Translations under genes and position numbers: made by a program
In this document: piece by piece, positions 8,856 to 17,887 of the stretch
How the letters are laid out: every line of letters starts with the position of its first letter
Numbering within the stretch: the stretch's first letter is position 1
The notes under the pieces: generated by a model
The model's input: only the letters and a program-made list of their open reading frames with translations
Told to the model about the DNA's origin: nothing
Database searches by the model: none
Assembly (NCBI GenBank): GCA_910578605.1
Contig: CAJTQG010000017.1
Location: 30,102-63,999 of the forward strand
From: an uncultured Lachnospiraceae bacterium
GTDB taxonomy: Bacteria; Bacillota; Clostridia; Lachnospirales; Lachnospiraceae
Length of the DNA stretch: 33,898 bases
Direction of reading: 5' to 3'

Positions 8856-10178
8856 ATGAGAGAATATAAAACCCAAATGGAAGCGGCAAAAAAAGGAATT
8901 ATCACACCACAGATGGAAGTGGTGGCAAAGAAGGAGTACATGGATATTAAGCTGTTGTGCGAGAGAGTGGCATCCGGTGAGATATGTATACCTGCAAACA
9001 TCAATCACAAATCATTGAGCGCTGAGGGAATCGGAAACGGACTTCGCACAAAAATCAATGTAAATTTAGGAATTTCAGGGGATGCAAAAAATTATGAAAT
9101 CGAGATGGAAAAGGTTCAGATGGCTTTGGATTTTGGCTGTGAAGCCATTATGGATTTAAGCAATTATGGCAAGACAAATCACTTTCGCACAGAATTGGTA
9201 GAGAAATCTCCGGCAATGATTGGAACTGTGCCGATGTATGATGCAATTGGTTATTTAGAGAAGGATTTGCTTGAGATTACAGCAAAAGATTTTTTGAAGG
9301 TAGTGGAGGCTCATGCCAAGGAAGGTGTGGATTTTCAGACGATTCATGCAGGCATTAATAAGCGTGCTGTTGAGGCTTTTAAGAGACAGGGTAGATTGAC
9401 CAACATTGTATCAAGGGGTGGTTCCCTTCTGTTTGCTTGGATGGAGATGACAGGAAACGAGAATCCTTTTTATGAATATTATGATGAAGTGTTAGAAATT
9501 TTAAGAGAGTATGATGTGACAATCAGTCTGGGAGACGCCCTTCGTCCCGGCTCTATCCATGATGCCACAGATGCAGGTCAAATCAGCGAGCTGATTGAGC
9601 TTGGCAATTTGACAAAGCGTGCCTGGGAGAGAGATGTTCAAGTTATGGTAGAAGGTCCGGGACATATGGCAATGGATGAGATTGCAGCAAATATGAAGCT
9701 GCAGAAAAGAATTTGTCACAATGCTCCTTTCTATGTGTTAGGGCCATTGGTGACAGATATTGCGCCGGGATATGACCATATTACCTCAGCTATTGGGGGA
9801 GCCATTGCAGCGGCAAGCGGTGCGGATTTCCTTTGTTATGTAACACCTGCAGAGCATTTAAGGCTGCCGGATGTAAAAGACGTAAAGGAAGGAATAGTGG
9901 CATCTAAAATTGCAGCACATGCAGCGGATATTGCCAAGAAAATTCCTCATGCCAGGGATATTGACAATAAGATGAGTGATGCCAGAAGAAGAATTGATTG
10001 GGAGGAAATGTTTGCTTGTGCCATTGACTCGGTTAAGCCAAGAGAATATTTTGACAGTTTGCCGCCTCAGGACAGACATACATGTTCTATGTGTGGAAAA
10101 ATGTGTGCAATGAGAACTACAAATATGATTTTGGCGGGAGAAAAAGTGGAATTTTGTTCAGAGTTGGATAAAAAATGA
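8856..10178 (+). CDS. thiC: Phosphomethylpyrimidine (HMP-P) synthase
   Basis: ThiC is a radical-SAM enzyme that converts aminoimidazole ribotide to HMP phosphate, the pyrimidine half of thiamine. This 440-residue protein is the short form lacking the N-terminal extension of proteobacterial ThiC. Conserved blocks include the early ANINHKS segment, MDLSNYG, VEGPGHMAMDEI, PFYVLGPLVTDIAPGYDHITSAIGG and the C-terminal cluster motif CSMCGKMC (Cys410, Cys413, Cys417). That motif is CX2CX3C rather than the CX2CX4C described for the Caulobacter enzyme. A GGAGG site precedes the ATG. It is the last gene of the thiE-HAD-thiC operon. No thiD, thiM or thiG is seen in the window. Confidence 0.96.
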   Translation: MREYKTQMEAAKKGIITPQMEVVAKKEYMDIKLLCERVASGEICIPANINHKSLSAEGIGNGLRTKINVNLGISGDAKNYEIEMEKVQMALDFGCEAIMDLSNYGKTNHFRTELVEKSPAMIGTVPMYDAIGYLEKDLLEITAKDFLKVVEAHAKEGVDFQTIHAGINKRAVEAFKRQGRLTNIVSRGGSLLFAWMEMTGNENPFYEYYDEVLEILREYDVTISLGDALRPGSIHDATDAGQISELIELGNLTKRAWERDVQVMVEGPGHMAMDEIAANMKLQKRICHNAPFYVLGPLVTDIAPGYDHITSAIGGAIAAASGADFLCYVTPAEHLRLPDVKDVKEGIVASKIAAHAADIAKKIPHARDIDNKMSDARRRIDWEEMFACAIDSVKPREYFDSLPPQDRHTCSMCGKMCAMRTTNMILAGEKVEFCSELDKK

Positions 10179-10209
10179 TTGTAACTATTCGGAGCTGCAT
10201 TTGCAAAAT

Positions 10210-10311
10210 CGCTGGAGAACAGCGTTCCTTTTGCTCGTGAATGGTTTCACGCCATAGAGATTAACGTAAGATGGGCCTGAGTGATAAACAGCATCAACAG
10301 GTTCATTTTTT
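10210..10311 (+). other. Three consecutive hairpins after thiC; last one may be a terminator
   Basis: The spacer holds CGCTG/CAGCG (10210-10224), CGTGAA/TTCACG with a TGGT loop (10236-10251), and a CCTG-TGAT/ATCA-CAGG arm (10276-10301) followed by TTCATTTTTT. The last hairpin with its T-run is a plausible weak terminator for the thi operon. The first two have no T tract and are unexplained. Confidence 0.55.
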
Positions 10312-10349
10312 CTAAATGACAGGAAACTTTTAATACTAGGAGGAAGGAT

Positions 10350-10931
10350 GTGAGAAGGAGAATGAAGGGACAACACAAGTGGAGTGGGCATTTAAAAACT
10401 ATCAATCATCATAAGTGGTTGGTTTTTGTACACTGCTGTAAAGCGGGAATATATAGACAGGGAATAATGCATGATTTATCAAAATATCATCCGGTAGAAT
10501 TTTTGCTGGGAGTTAGGTACTATCAGGGTGACAGAAGTCCTCATCACGCTGAGAGAGAGGCGACGGGTAAGAGCTTGGCCTGGCTGCATCATAAGGGAAG
10601 AAATAAACATCATTTAGAATACTGGATTGATTATTCTGTTCAAAATGGACAAAATCTCCAGGGAATGGAAATGCCGGTGCGCTATGTAATTGAAATGTTT
10701 TGTGATAGGGTTGCCGCCAGCAAAAATTATTATAAAGATAAATATCACGACGGTGTAGCTTACGATTATTATATGCACTCAAAGGATCATTATTTACTTC
10801 ATCCTAAAACGAGAGCATTGTTGGAACGGCTGCTTATTTTGTTGAAAAATAAGGGGGAGGATGCCGCATTTCGCTATATCAGAAAATATTTGTTGCCTAT
10901 TGCAAAAAAGGAAATTCGACGGGGAATATAA
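10350..10931 (+). CDS. DUF5662 family protein
   Basis: This 193-residue soluble protein begins with the DUF5662-type pattern HLKTINHHKWLVFVHC, then YRQGIMHDLSKYHPVEF, and continues with several His-rich motifs (HHAE, WLHHKGRNKHHLEYW, DHYLLHP). The repeated His and Asp positions suggest a metal-binding, HD-like helical fold, but that is inference and no function is established that I know of. The GTG start at 10350 lies 6 nt after AGGAGG; an in-frame ATG at 10362 has poorer spacing. It ends 5 nt before rluF, so the two are probably co-transcribed. Confidence 0.85.
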   Translation: MRRRMKGQHKWSGHLKTINHHKWLVFVHCCKAGIYRQGIMHDLSKYHPVEFLLGVRYYQGDRSPHHAEREATGKSLAWLHHKGRNKHHLEYWIDYSVQNGQNLQGMEMPVRYVIEMFCDRVAASKNYYKDKYHDGVAYDYYMHSKDHYLLHPKTRALLERLLILLKNKGEDAAFRYIRKYLLPIAKKEIRRGI

Positions 10932-10936
10932 TAAGG

Positions 10937-11677
10937 ATGAAGACATTGTATCAAAAAGAACAACTGAAAGGGGAGAACGGCATTCGGCTTAATAAATATA
11001 TCAGTGATTGCGGGGTGTGCTCTAGAAGACAGGCGGATAAACTAATTGAGGAGGGAAGAGTTTCTGTTGATGGGGAACAGGCTGTTATGGGAATGCAGGT
11101 TATGCCAAGTCAAGATATATTGGTAGATGGTGTACGTTTGAAACGAGAGGAGGAGAGGATTGTCCTGCTGTATAATAAGCCGGTAGGTGTGGAATGTACT
11201 GCCAACAGAGCCGTGAAGGATAATATTATAGATGCAGTAGGCTATTCCAAAAGAATATATCCTATTGGTCGTTTAGATAAAAATTCAGAAGGGTTGATTT
11301 TGCTTACCAATGACGGTGAGTTGGTGAATCCTATGATGAAGGGCTGTTCTTGTCACGAGAAGGAATACCATGTAGCAGTAAACAAGCCTATCACTACACA
11401 TTTTTTAGAGAAAATGGCTGGGGGTATTTATTTAAGAGAGTTGGAGAAGACAACTAGACCATGTAAGATTTTTCAGACAGGGAACTGTACCTTTCAGATT
11501 ATTTTAACCCAAGGCTTAAACCGACAGATACGAAGAATGTGTAAAGAGTGTGGATATTCTGTAAGCAGCTTAAAGAGAGTGCGGGTCATGAACTTTCAAT
11601 TGGGCAGATTAAAGGTTGGAGAGTATCGCATGGCAAATGAACAGGAGCTTAGAAGGTTGTATGAACTCTTAAAGTAG
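10937..11677 (+). CDS. rluF: RluF-type 23S rRNA pseudouridine synthase
   Basis: This 246-residue RsuA-family pseudouridine synthase has an N-terminal S4 RNA-binding domain (about 14-60, LNKYISDCGVCSRRQADKLI) and a catalytic domain with IGRLDKNSEGLILLTNDG, where Asp114 is the catalytic aspartate. The later segments HEKEYHVAVNKPIT and LTQGLNRQIRRMC follow the RluF pattern closely, more so than RluB or RsuA. In E. coli RluF modifies U2604 of 23S rRNA and can act on tRNA-Tyr; the target here is inferred from family. It follows the DUF5662 gene by 5 nt. Confidence 0.88.
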   Translation: MKTLYQKEQLKGENGIRLNKYISDCGVCSRRQADKLIEEGRVSVDGEQAVMGMQVMPSQDILVDGVRLKREEERIVLLYNKPVGVECTANRAVKDNIIDAVGYSKRIYPIGRLDKNSEGLILLTNDGELVNPMMKGCSCHEKEYHVAVNKPITTHFLEKMAGGIYLRELEKTTRPCKIFQTGNCTFQIILTQGLNRQIRRMCKECGYSVSSLKRVRVMNFQLGRLKVGEYRMANEQELRRLYELLK

Positions 11678-11814
11678 TGTTTAAAGATAAACAACATAAA
11701 TACAAAAAAACATAAGAGGGTCAAAAGGAAGAATAGCAATAAGGGAAAAGGTTTAAAACAAAAATAGAAGGCAAAAAATAAGGGGAAAGGTTAGATTTAT
11801 TATGGAGGCTTACA

Positions 11815-13836
11815 ATGGAAAATAGTGAAAAGAAAAAGGAAATCAATAGCAGTGTCAAAATGAAACCGCTTTCACAGAAACAGAGAGAACGTATGCAGGA
11901 GCTTTGTGGTATTTTAGATGAGGCAGGGCGAGCTTATTATCAGGAAGCAAGAGAGATAATGAGCAACCGGGAATATGACCAATTGTATGACGAGCTGGCT
12001 GCCCTGGAAAAGGAGAGCGGAGTGATACTTGCAGGTAGTCCAACGGTTAAGGTAGGGTATGAGGTGCTCAGTGAGTTGCCTAAAGAAACTCATGAAAGTC
12101 CAATGCTGTCTTTGGATAAAACAAAAGAGGTGGAGGGACTCAAAGAATTTTTAGGGGAGAAGGAGGGAGTGCTTTCCTGGAAATTAGATGGGTTGACAGT
12201 AGTGCTTACCTACCGGCAGGGGAAATTGGAGAAGGCTGTCACAAGGGGAAACGGAGAGATTGGAGAGATTATTACCAATAATGCTAAAACTTTTGTGAAT
12301 CTGCCTCATATTATCCCTTATCAGGGAGAATTGGTAATTCGCGGAGAAGCAATTATAAAATACTCTGATTTTGAAAAATTAAATGCAGGGATGCCTGAGT
12401 CTCAAATGACCTATAAAAATCCAAGAAACCTGTGCAGCGGCTCTGTGAGGCAGTTAAACAACGAAATAACCGCGAAGAGAAGTGTGAATTTTTATGCGTT
12501 TTCTCTAATTAAGGCCCAGGGAGTAGATTTTGAAAATTCACTATCAAGGCAGTTTTCCTGGCTAGAGGAGCAGGGCTTTCAGGTGGTGGAGCACTATATG
12601 GTAAATGCAGACCAGGTGGAGGAGAGAGTTTCTTTTTTTGAAGAAAAGATTAAAACATATGATTTGCCGTCGGATGGATTGGTTCTTATTTTTGAGGATA
12701 TTGCTTATGGCCTTTCTTTAGGAAGAACCGCTAAGTTTCCAAGAAATGGAATTGCTTTTAAATGGGCGGATGAATTGGCCCAAACTACACTTCGGGAAAT
12801 TGAGTGGAGTCCATCAAGGACGGGCTTAATCAATCCGGTAGCTATTTTTGAGCCGGTGGAGCTGGAGGGAACAACAGTAAGCAGGGCAAGTGTGCATAAT
12901 ATCAGCATTATGGAGGAGTTAAAGCTAGGCATTGGAGATAAAATCACTGTATATAAAGCCAATATGATTATCCCTCAGATTCATGAAAATTTAACTAGGA
13001 GCAATCAACTTCCTATTGCCCACAGCTGTCCTGCCTGCGGGGAGAAGACAGAGATACGAAATGAGAATGATGTGAAATATTTGTATTGTCCCAATGAGCA
13101 GTGTCCGGCAAAAATTATTAAAAGCTTTACCCACTTTGTAGGTAGGGATGCCATGAATGTAGATGGATTGTCAGAGGAGACCCTTGAAAAATTTATTCAG
13201 CAGGGTTATATCCATGAATATGGGGATTTATTTCATTTAGACCAATATGAGGATGAGATTGTTGGGATGAAAGGTTTTGGGCAGAGGTCTTTTGATAAAG
13301 TCAGGGAATCGGTGGAAAAAGCCAGAAACACTACGCTTGTCAGGTTGATTTATAGCTTAGGAATTGCTAATATTGGATTGTCCAATGCAAAAATGCTTGT
13401 GAGACAATTTGATTATGATTTAGATAAACTGCTGTCAGCTACAGTGGAGGAAATGACAGAAATAGATGGGATTGGGGAGGTGATTGCCAACTCCTTTGCC
13501 AAGTACTTTGCAAAGGAAGAAAATAGGGAACGGTTTAAGCGTTTGTTGGCAGAGCTTCATATTCAGGAGGAGAAAAAGGGAGATGCCCAAATATTGGAGG
13601 GAAAGAATTTTGTAGTGACTGGCTCTGTGGAGCACTTTACCAATCGAAATGCTGTCAAGGAGTGGGTAGAATCACTAGGAGGCAAGGTGACAGGCAGTGT
13701 GACAGGAAAAACCAATTATCTGATCAATAACGACAATCAGTCCAATTCCTCTAAAAATAAGAAAGCAAAGGAATTAGGGATTCCTATTATTACAGAAGAG
13801 GAATTTATCCAAATGACAGGCTGGAGGGAAGAATAG
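11815..13836 (+). CDS. ligA: Divergent NAD+-dependent DNA ligase (LigA family)
   Basis: This 673-residue protein has the full LigA order: Ia domain (about 25-75), adenylation domain with KLDG (Lys123), OB fold, Cys4 zinc finger (Cys405, 408, 425, 430), HhH region and a C-terminal BRCT domain (about 595-670). NPRN, the later SVRQ, IAFKW and VIRGEA are kept. Several usually conserved contacts differ: SDxEYD is SNREYD (Asn51), the Glu two residues before the catalytic Lys is Ser121, GEDVT is GEIIT, and DGVVIK is DGLVLI, with Ile292 replacing the motif IV Lys. It is intact and starts after TATGGAGG. It may be a second, specialised or weakened ligase rather than the sole replicative one. Confidence 0.88.
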   Translation: MENSEKKKEINSSVKMKPLSQKQRERMQELCGILDEAGRAYYQEAREIMSNREYDQLYDELAALEKESGVILAGSPTVKVGYEVLSELPKETHESPMLSLDKTKEVEGLKEFLGEKEGVLSWKLDGLTVVLTYRQGKLEKAVTRGNGEIGEIITNNAKTFVNLPHIIPYQGELVIRGEAIIKYSDFEKLNAGMPESQMTYKNPRNLCSGSVRQLNNEITAKRSVNFYAFSLIKAQGVDFENSLSRQFSWLEEQGFQVVEHYMVNADQVEERVSFFEEKIKTYDLPSDGLVLIFEDIAYGLSLGRTAKFPRNGIAFKWADELAQTTLREIEWSPSRTGLINPVAIFEPVELEGTTVSRASVHNISIMEELKLGIGDKITVYKANMIIPQIHENLTRSNQLPIAHSCPACGEKTEIRNENDVKYLYCPNEQCPAKIIKSFTHFVGRDAMNVDGLSEETLEKFIQQGYIHEYGDLFHLDQYEDEIVGMKGFGQRSFDKVRESVEKARNTTLVRLIYSLGIANIGLSNAKMLVRQFDYDLDKLLSATVEEMTEIDGIGEVIANSFAKYFAKEENRERFKRLLAELHIQEEKKGDAQILEGKNFVVTGSVEHFTNRNAVKEWVESLGGKVTGSVTGKTNYLINNDNQSNSSKNKKAKELGIPIITEEEFIQMTGWREE

Positions 13837-13960
13837 CTGTTTTGCTGTTGGAACTATGGCAATTTTACACATATTTAGGATACAAAGTTTTTTGATACGA
13901 AAGCTGAATACAAAAAATCCAATAGGTCAAAAGGTAAATTTAAGAAAAGAGGCGGATGAA

Positions 13961-14863
13961 ATGCCAGTAAAGGTGAAAGGTGATTTGCCTGCAAAGGCGG
14001 TCATTGAACAGGAAAATATATTTATTATGGATGAAAACTGTGCTGTAGCACAGGATATTCGTCCTCTAAAGATAGCAATATTAAATTTAATGCCCTTAAA
14101 GCATGAGACGGAGATTCAGCTGCTCAGGGCACTGTCAAATACGCCCATACAAGTGGACGTAACATTTTTGTTTGTGGAATCCCATGTGGCAAAAAACACT
14201 CCATTAAGCCATTTGAACCAATTTTACAGTGTGTTTTCCAATATTAAAGATATGAGATTTGATGGGTTGATTATTACAGGAGCGCCGGTAGAATTTATGG
14301 ATTTTGAGGAGGTAGGTTACTGGAGTGAGCTGGCACAGATTATGGAATGGTCTAAAACAAATGTGACTTCCACGCTGCATATTTGCTGGGGAGCTCAGGC
14401 GGGTATGTATTATCACTATGGAGTGCGAAAAAAAATTTTGGAAAGCAAGCTGTCAGGTATTTTCAATCATGAGGTACTGCATCGAAAGGTGCCTTTGATG
14501 CGTGGCTTTGATGATGTATTTTTAGCACCTCACTCTAGAAATTCGGAATCTGACAATGAAATGATACGTAAAGACGAGAGATTTACAATATTGGCCCAGT
14601 CAAAAGAGGCAGGTATCTATATTGTGATGGCTCAGGAGGGCAGGCAAATATTTGTGTTTGGTCACCCTGAATATGACAGAGATACTTTGGACAAAGAGTA
14701 TCGAAGGGATTTAGAAAAGGGACTGCATATACTTCCAAAAAATTATTATAAGGATGAGAACCCGGATAATCCCCCTTTGCTTACATGGAGAGGTCACGCC
14801 AACGGGCTCTATACCAATTGGCTCAATTACTATGTATATCAGGCTACTCCTTTTGAGTGGTAA
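13961..14863 (+). CDS. metA: Homoserine O-acetyltransferase (MetA family)
   Basis: MetA acylates L-homoserine, the first committed step of methionine synthesis, in the cytoplasm. The 300-residue protein has the catalytic Cys142 in HICWGAQAGMYYHYGV and His235/Glu237 in FGHPEYD. Residue 111 is Glu (ITGAPVE), the residue that in characterised MetA enzymes goes with acetyl-CoA use, whereas Gly goes with succinyl-CoA; so an O-acetyltransferase is predicted despite the usual succinyltransferase naming. The start at 13961 is supported by an AGAGGCGGATGAA region and by numbering that puts all four key residues at their standard positions; the longer frame from 13856 is not needed. It converges with the flippase gene 43 bp away. 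Confidence 0.95.
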   Translation: MPVKVKGDLPAKAVIEQENIFIMDENCAVAQDIRPLKIAILNLMPLKHETEIQLLRALSNTPIQVDVTFLFVESHVAKNTPLSHLNQFYSVFSNIKDMRFDGLIITGAPVEFMDFEEVGYWSELAQIMEWSKTNVTSTLHICWGAQAGMYYHYGVRKKILESKLSGIFNHEVLHRKVPLMRGFDDVFLAPHSRNSESDNEMIRKDERFTILAQSKEAGIYIVMAQEGRQIFVFGHPEYDRDTLDKEYRRDLEKGLHILPKNYYKDENPDNPPLLTWRGHANGLYTNWLNYYVYQATPFEW

Positions 14864-14906
14864 GTAACACTTTGTATATTGTTAAGCAGGGTAGACGACA
14901 GTTCTT

Positions 14907-16445
14907 TTATGGTGTATTGGACTTTGACTGGAACAGTGAATGGCGAAATTCTCTCCACATTACACCGCCAAACAATCCGCATGTACATGTGATGGCGGAA
15001 AATAAACTGCAGATTTTCGGCACAGGCAGATAGAGCACAAGCCATTGTACAGAGAATCCGATTCCTACAGCAAAAAACAATAGAAATAATGGACGGGTTA
15101 TCATCTGCCAAACTGGGATGAGAAATCCAAGGAGTTTTTGGATATACACATAATAGAGTAAGGTTAAAAATAATTGACTCACTAACAATCCCCATAAATA
15201 GCCGATTATGCCGTACCGAGGAATTGCAAACCAGATAAAAAGGATGCGGACTACAAGAGCAGCTGCGTTTTGCAAAAATGTGATGCTTGTTTTGCCGCAT
15301 CCGTTTAATATACTTCCAAAGGTAGTGCTTAAATAGAGAAACGGGCAGAGCCAGGAAAGTATCTGTATGTATATTCCTGCCTCCTGATTGTGAAATAAAA
15401 TAGTTCCAAGATTTTTTCCGTACACTAAAAACACACCAGTGCATAACAGTCCAATCCATAGGCAGAAGCGGGTGCAGAGAGTGATGGAGTTTTTCAGCGT
15501 GAGTGTGCTTCCCTGTGCCTGTGCTTTAGAAACTGAGGGAAGCAGCATCACGGCGATAGAGTTGGTGACGGCGGAGGGGAACAGGATAAATGTGAGAGAC
15601 ATACCTGTCAATACCCCATATATGCTGATGGCGGCATCTGTGCTCAGCCCAAATTCCCGCAGCTTTAATGGTATAAAAGAAGCTTCTACACTTTGAAGGA
15701 GGCTTATCATCACTCGGTTTAAGGTGAGTGGGATAGACATGGACATAAGCAATATAAATATTTTATGGTAAGAAAGCGGTTTCGTAATGTAAGAAACCGC
15801 TTTCTTTTTTGCTGTCTTAGAACCATAGTAGTACAACATACAATAAATCATGGAGGCAATTTCACCAAATAACATTCCAAAAACAGCAAGGGAGGGTGTA
15901 ATGCCTCTTCCATTTTCTGAGAGAACAGTAGCTATCAATATAACACTGCAGACTCTTATGATTTGTTCAAAAAGCTGAGACCATCCGCTGACGGAGGCAT
16001 TCTGCAGACCTAAGTAGTATCCGCAGATGCAGGAGTGAACAGAGCCAACAGGAATGGTGAGAGCCATAATCTGGAGAAGATAGCTGCACCTTGGTTCAAA
16101 TAGCAAATGAACTGCAATAAAGTCAGAAAAAGAATAGATGACAAATGTACAAAGGCATGACAACACAAGGGATACAGTAAGTCCTACAGCCAGGACTCTT
16201 CGTCCTGAGCGGGGATTTTTTTCTGCTTCCACTGCCACATAGCGAGAGATGGCTGTTTGAATACTTGCAGTACAAAGGGAAAAACAAAAGCCATGAATAG
16301 GAAAAATCAGTTGATAAATTCCCATACCTTTAGCACCAATAGCCTGGGATAAGAATATTCTATAAAAAAAGCCAATAAATCTGCTGGCAAAGCCAGCGAT
16401 GGTTAATATAATTGTTCCGCGAATTAAAGGATTTTTGATGGACAT
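14907..16445 (-). CDS. spoVB: SpoVB-like oligosaccharide/lipid flippase (MOP superfamily)
   Basis: This 512-residue polytopic protein has about 14 hydrophobic segments and opens with the pattern IRGTIILTIAGFASRFIGFFYRI, typical of SpoVB and related lipid II or polysaccharide flippases. The early GAKGMGIYQLIFPI segment also fits. SpoVB is needed for spore cortex synthesis in Bacillus; related proteins export polysaccharide precursors, so the exact substrate is uncertain. Length matches the family. The ATG at 16445 is preceded by only a weak GGAA site. It lies alone on the minus strand between metA and iscS, so a sporulation role rests on similarity, not on context. Confidence 0.85.
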   Translation of the reverse strand: MSIKNPLIRGTIILTIAGFASRFIGFFYRIFLSQAIGAKGMGIYQLIFPIHGFCFSLCTASIQTAISRYVAVEAEKNPRSGRRVLAVGLTVSLVLSCLCTFVIYSFSDFIAVHLLFEPRCSYLLQIMALTIPVGSVHSCICGYYLGLQNASVSGWSQLFEQIIRVCSVILIATVLSENGRGITPSLAVFGMLFGEIASMIYCMLYYYGSKTAKKKAVSYITKPLSYHKIFILLMSMSIPLTLNRVMISLLQSVEASFIPLKLREFGLSTDAAISIYGVLTGMSLTFILFPSAVTNSIAVMLLPSVSKAQAQGSTLTLKNSITLCTRFCLWIGLLCTGVFLVYGKNLGTILFHNQEAGIYIQILSWLCPFLYLSTTFGSILNGCGKTSITFLQNAAALVVRILFIWFAIPRYGIIGYLWGLLVSQLFLTLLYYVYIQKLLGFLIPVWQMITRPLFLLFFAVGIGFSVQWLVLYLPVPKICSLFSAITCTCGLFGGVMWREFRHSLFQSKSNTP

Positions 16446-16720
16446 AGTGATTTCCAGTGAGGGTATCTTTTGTCTTACTATATGAGTGAAAAAAGAAATT
16501 TATTACTTTGTGTTAGTGTTTGGATGCTTTGGATATAGATTGTTTTTGCCAAAACGGGCATGTTTGAAAAGCTCCAGCAAAAAATGAATGAAATAAAAAG
16601 AAATGAAAGAAAAGAAATGAAAGAAAGGATAGGATGCATACTGCCCTTTATTTACTTGATTTTTAAGATGATTTGTTGGGCAGAATCACAAGAAATTTTG
16701 TGATATGCATAGGTGTAAAA
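16446..16720. other. Divergent spacer between flippase gene and iscS
   Basis: This 275-bp AT-rich spacer must hold the promoters of both divergent genes, but I could not choose a convincing pair. It contains a 14-bp direct tandem repeat AAAGAAATGAAAGA (16597-16610 and 16611-16624). Confidence 0.5.
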
Positions 16721-17887
16721 ATGATATATTTGGATAATGCGGCGACTACTAAGTTGCATCCTTTTGTGTTGGAGGAAATGCTGCCTTTTATGAACGGCAA
16801 TTATGGCAATCCATCCAGCTTATATGAATTAGCTACTATTAGTAAAAATGCGATAGAACATGCAAGACAGATTATTGCGAATGCCATTGAGGCAAAACCG
16901 GAGGAAATTTATTTTACAGGTGGAGGAAGTGAGGCAGACAACTGGGCAATTAAAGCAGTATGTGATGCCAATAAACATAAGGGAAATCATATTATTACAA
17001 CAAAAATAGAACATCATGCGGTACTGCACACTTGTGAATATATGGAAAAGCATGGGTATGAGGTGACTTATTTAGATGTGGGAGAGCAGGGAATTGTAGA
17101 TATCAAAGCTTTAAAAAAAGCAATTCGTCCCACTACTGTTTTGATTTCCATTATGTTTGCAAACAATGAGATTGGTACGATACAGCCAATAGAACAGATT
17201 AGTCAAGTGGCAAGGGAGCATGGAATTTATTTTCATACAGATGGTGTACAGGCATTTGGACAGATTCCAATTTCTGTGAAAAAGCAGGGCTTTGATTTGC
17301 TTTCTGTCAGCGCTCATAAATTTCACGGGCCAAAAGGAGTTGGTTTTTTGTATGTCCGCTCTAAAGTGAAAATGCAAGCCTTTATTCATGGGGGACATCA
17401 GGAAAGGGGCTTGCGTGCGGGAACACAAAATGTGGCAGGAATTGTAGGCATGGGGAAAGCGGCGCAGATTGCAATGGATACAATGAAGGGGAGAGTGAAG
17501 AAGGAAAGGGAACTGAGAGATTACTTAATTGGCAGAGTATATAAAGAAATACCTTATGTGAGATTAAACGGTCATCCTAGATTCAGATTGCCGGGGAATG
17601 CTAATTTTTCCTTTCAATTTATTGAGGGGGAGGCAATTGTGCTAATGCTGGATATGGAAGGGATTTGTGTTTCTAGTGGTTCAGCCTGCACTGCAGGGCT
17701 TCATTCTCCCTCCCATGTTCTTATGGCTCTTGGGATGCCGGAGGAAATCGCCTATGGTTCTCTAAGGGTAACTTTGTCGGGGGAGAGCACAAAGGAGGAG
17801 GTAGATATACTGATGATAAAATTAAAACAAATTGTCAGTCAATTAAGAAAAAAATCTAGCGCTTATGAGATGTATTTAGGACGATAA
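16721..17887 (+). CDS. iscS: Cysteine desulfurase (IscS/NifS family)
   Basis: This PLP enzyme releases sulfur from cysteine as a persulfide for tRNA thiolation and Fe-S assembly. The 388-residue protein begins MIYLDNAATT, has the PLP lysine (Lys200) in SAHKFHGPKGVGF and the active Cys323 in SSGSACTAG within a flexible loop, and ends with a normal C-terminal domain. The ATG at 16721 follows an AGGTG site; the longer frame from 16673 lacks support. The next gene is mnmA, the tRNA 2-thiouridylase that takes sulfur from such enzymes, so this copy probably serves tRNA modification. No iscU or iscR lies nearby. Confidence 0.93.
   Translation: MIYLDNAATTKLHPFVLEEMLPFMNGNYGNPSSLYELATISKNAIEHARQIIANAIEAKPEEIYFTGGGSEADNWAIKAVCDANKHKGNHIITTKIEHHAVLHTCEYMEKHGYEVTYLDVGEQGIVDIKALKKAIRPTTVLISIMFANNEIGTIQPIEQISQVAREHGIYFHTDGVQAFGQIPISVKKQGFDLLSVSAHKFHGPKGVGFLYVRSKVKMQAFIHGGHQERGLRAGTQNVAGIVGMGKAAQIAMDTMKGRVKKERELRDYLIGRVYKEIPYVRLNGHPRFRLPGNANFSFQFIEGEAIVLMLDMEGICVSSGSACTAGLHSPSHVLMALGMPEEIAYGSLRVTLSGESTKEEVDILMIKLKQIVSQLRKKSSAYEMYLGR

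Noticed and set aside
14839..15459. 206-codon minus-strand frame overlapping the flippase gene
   Set aside because: It lies in another frame of the same strand as the SpoVB-like gene, whose hydrophobic pattern and start motif are convincing.
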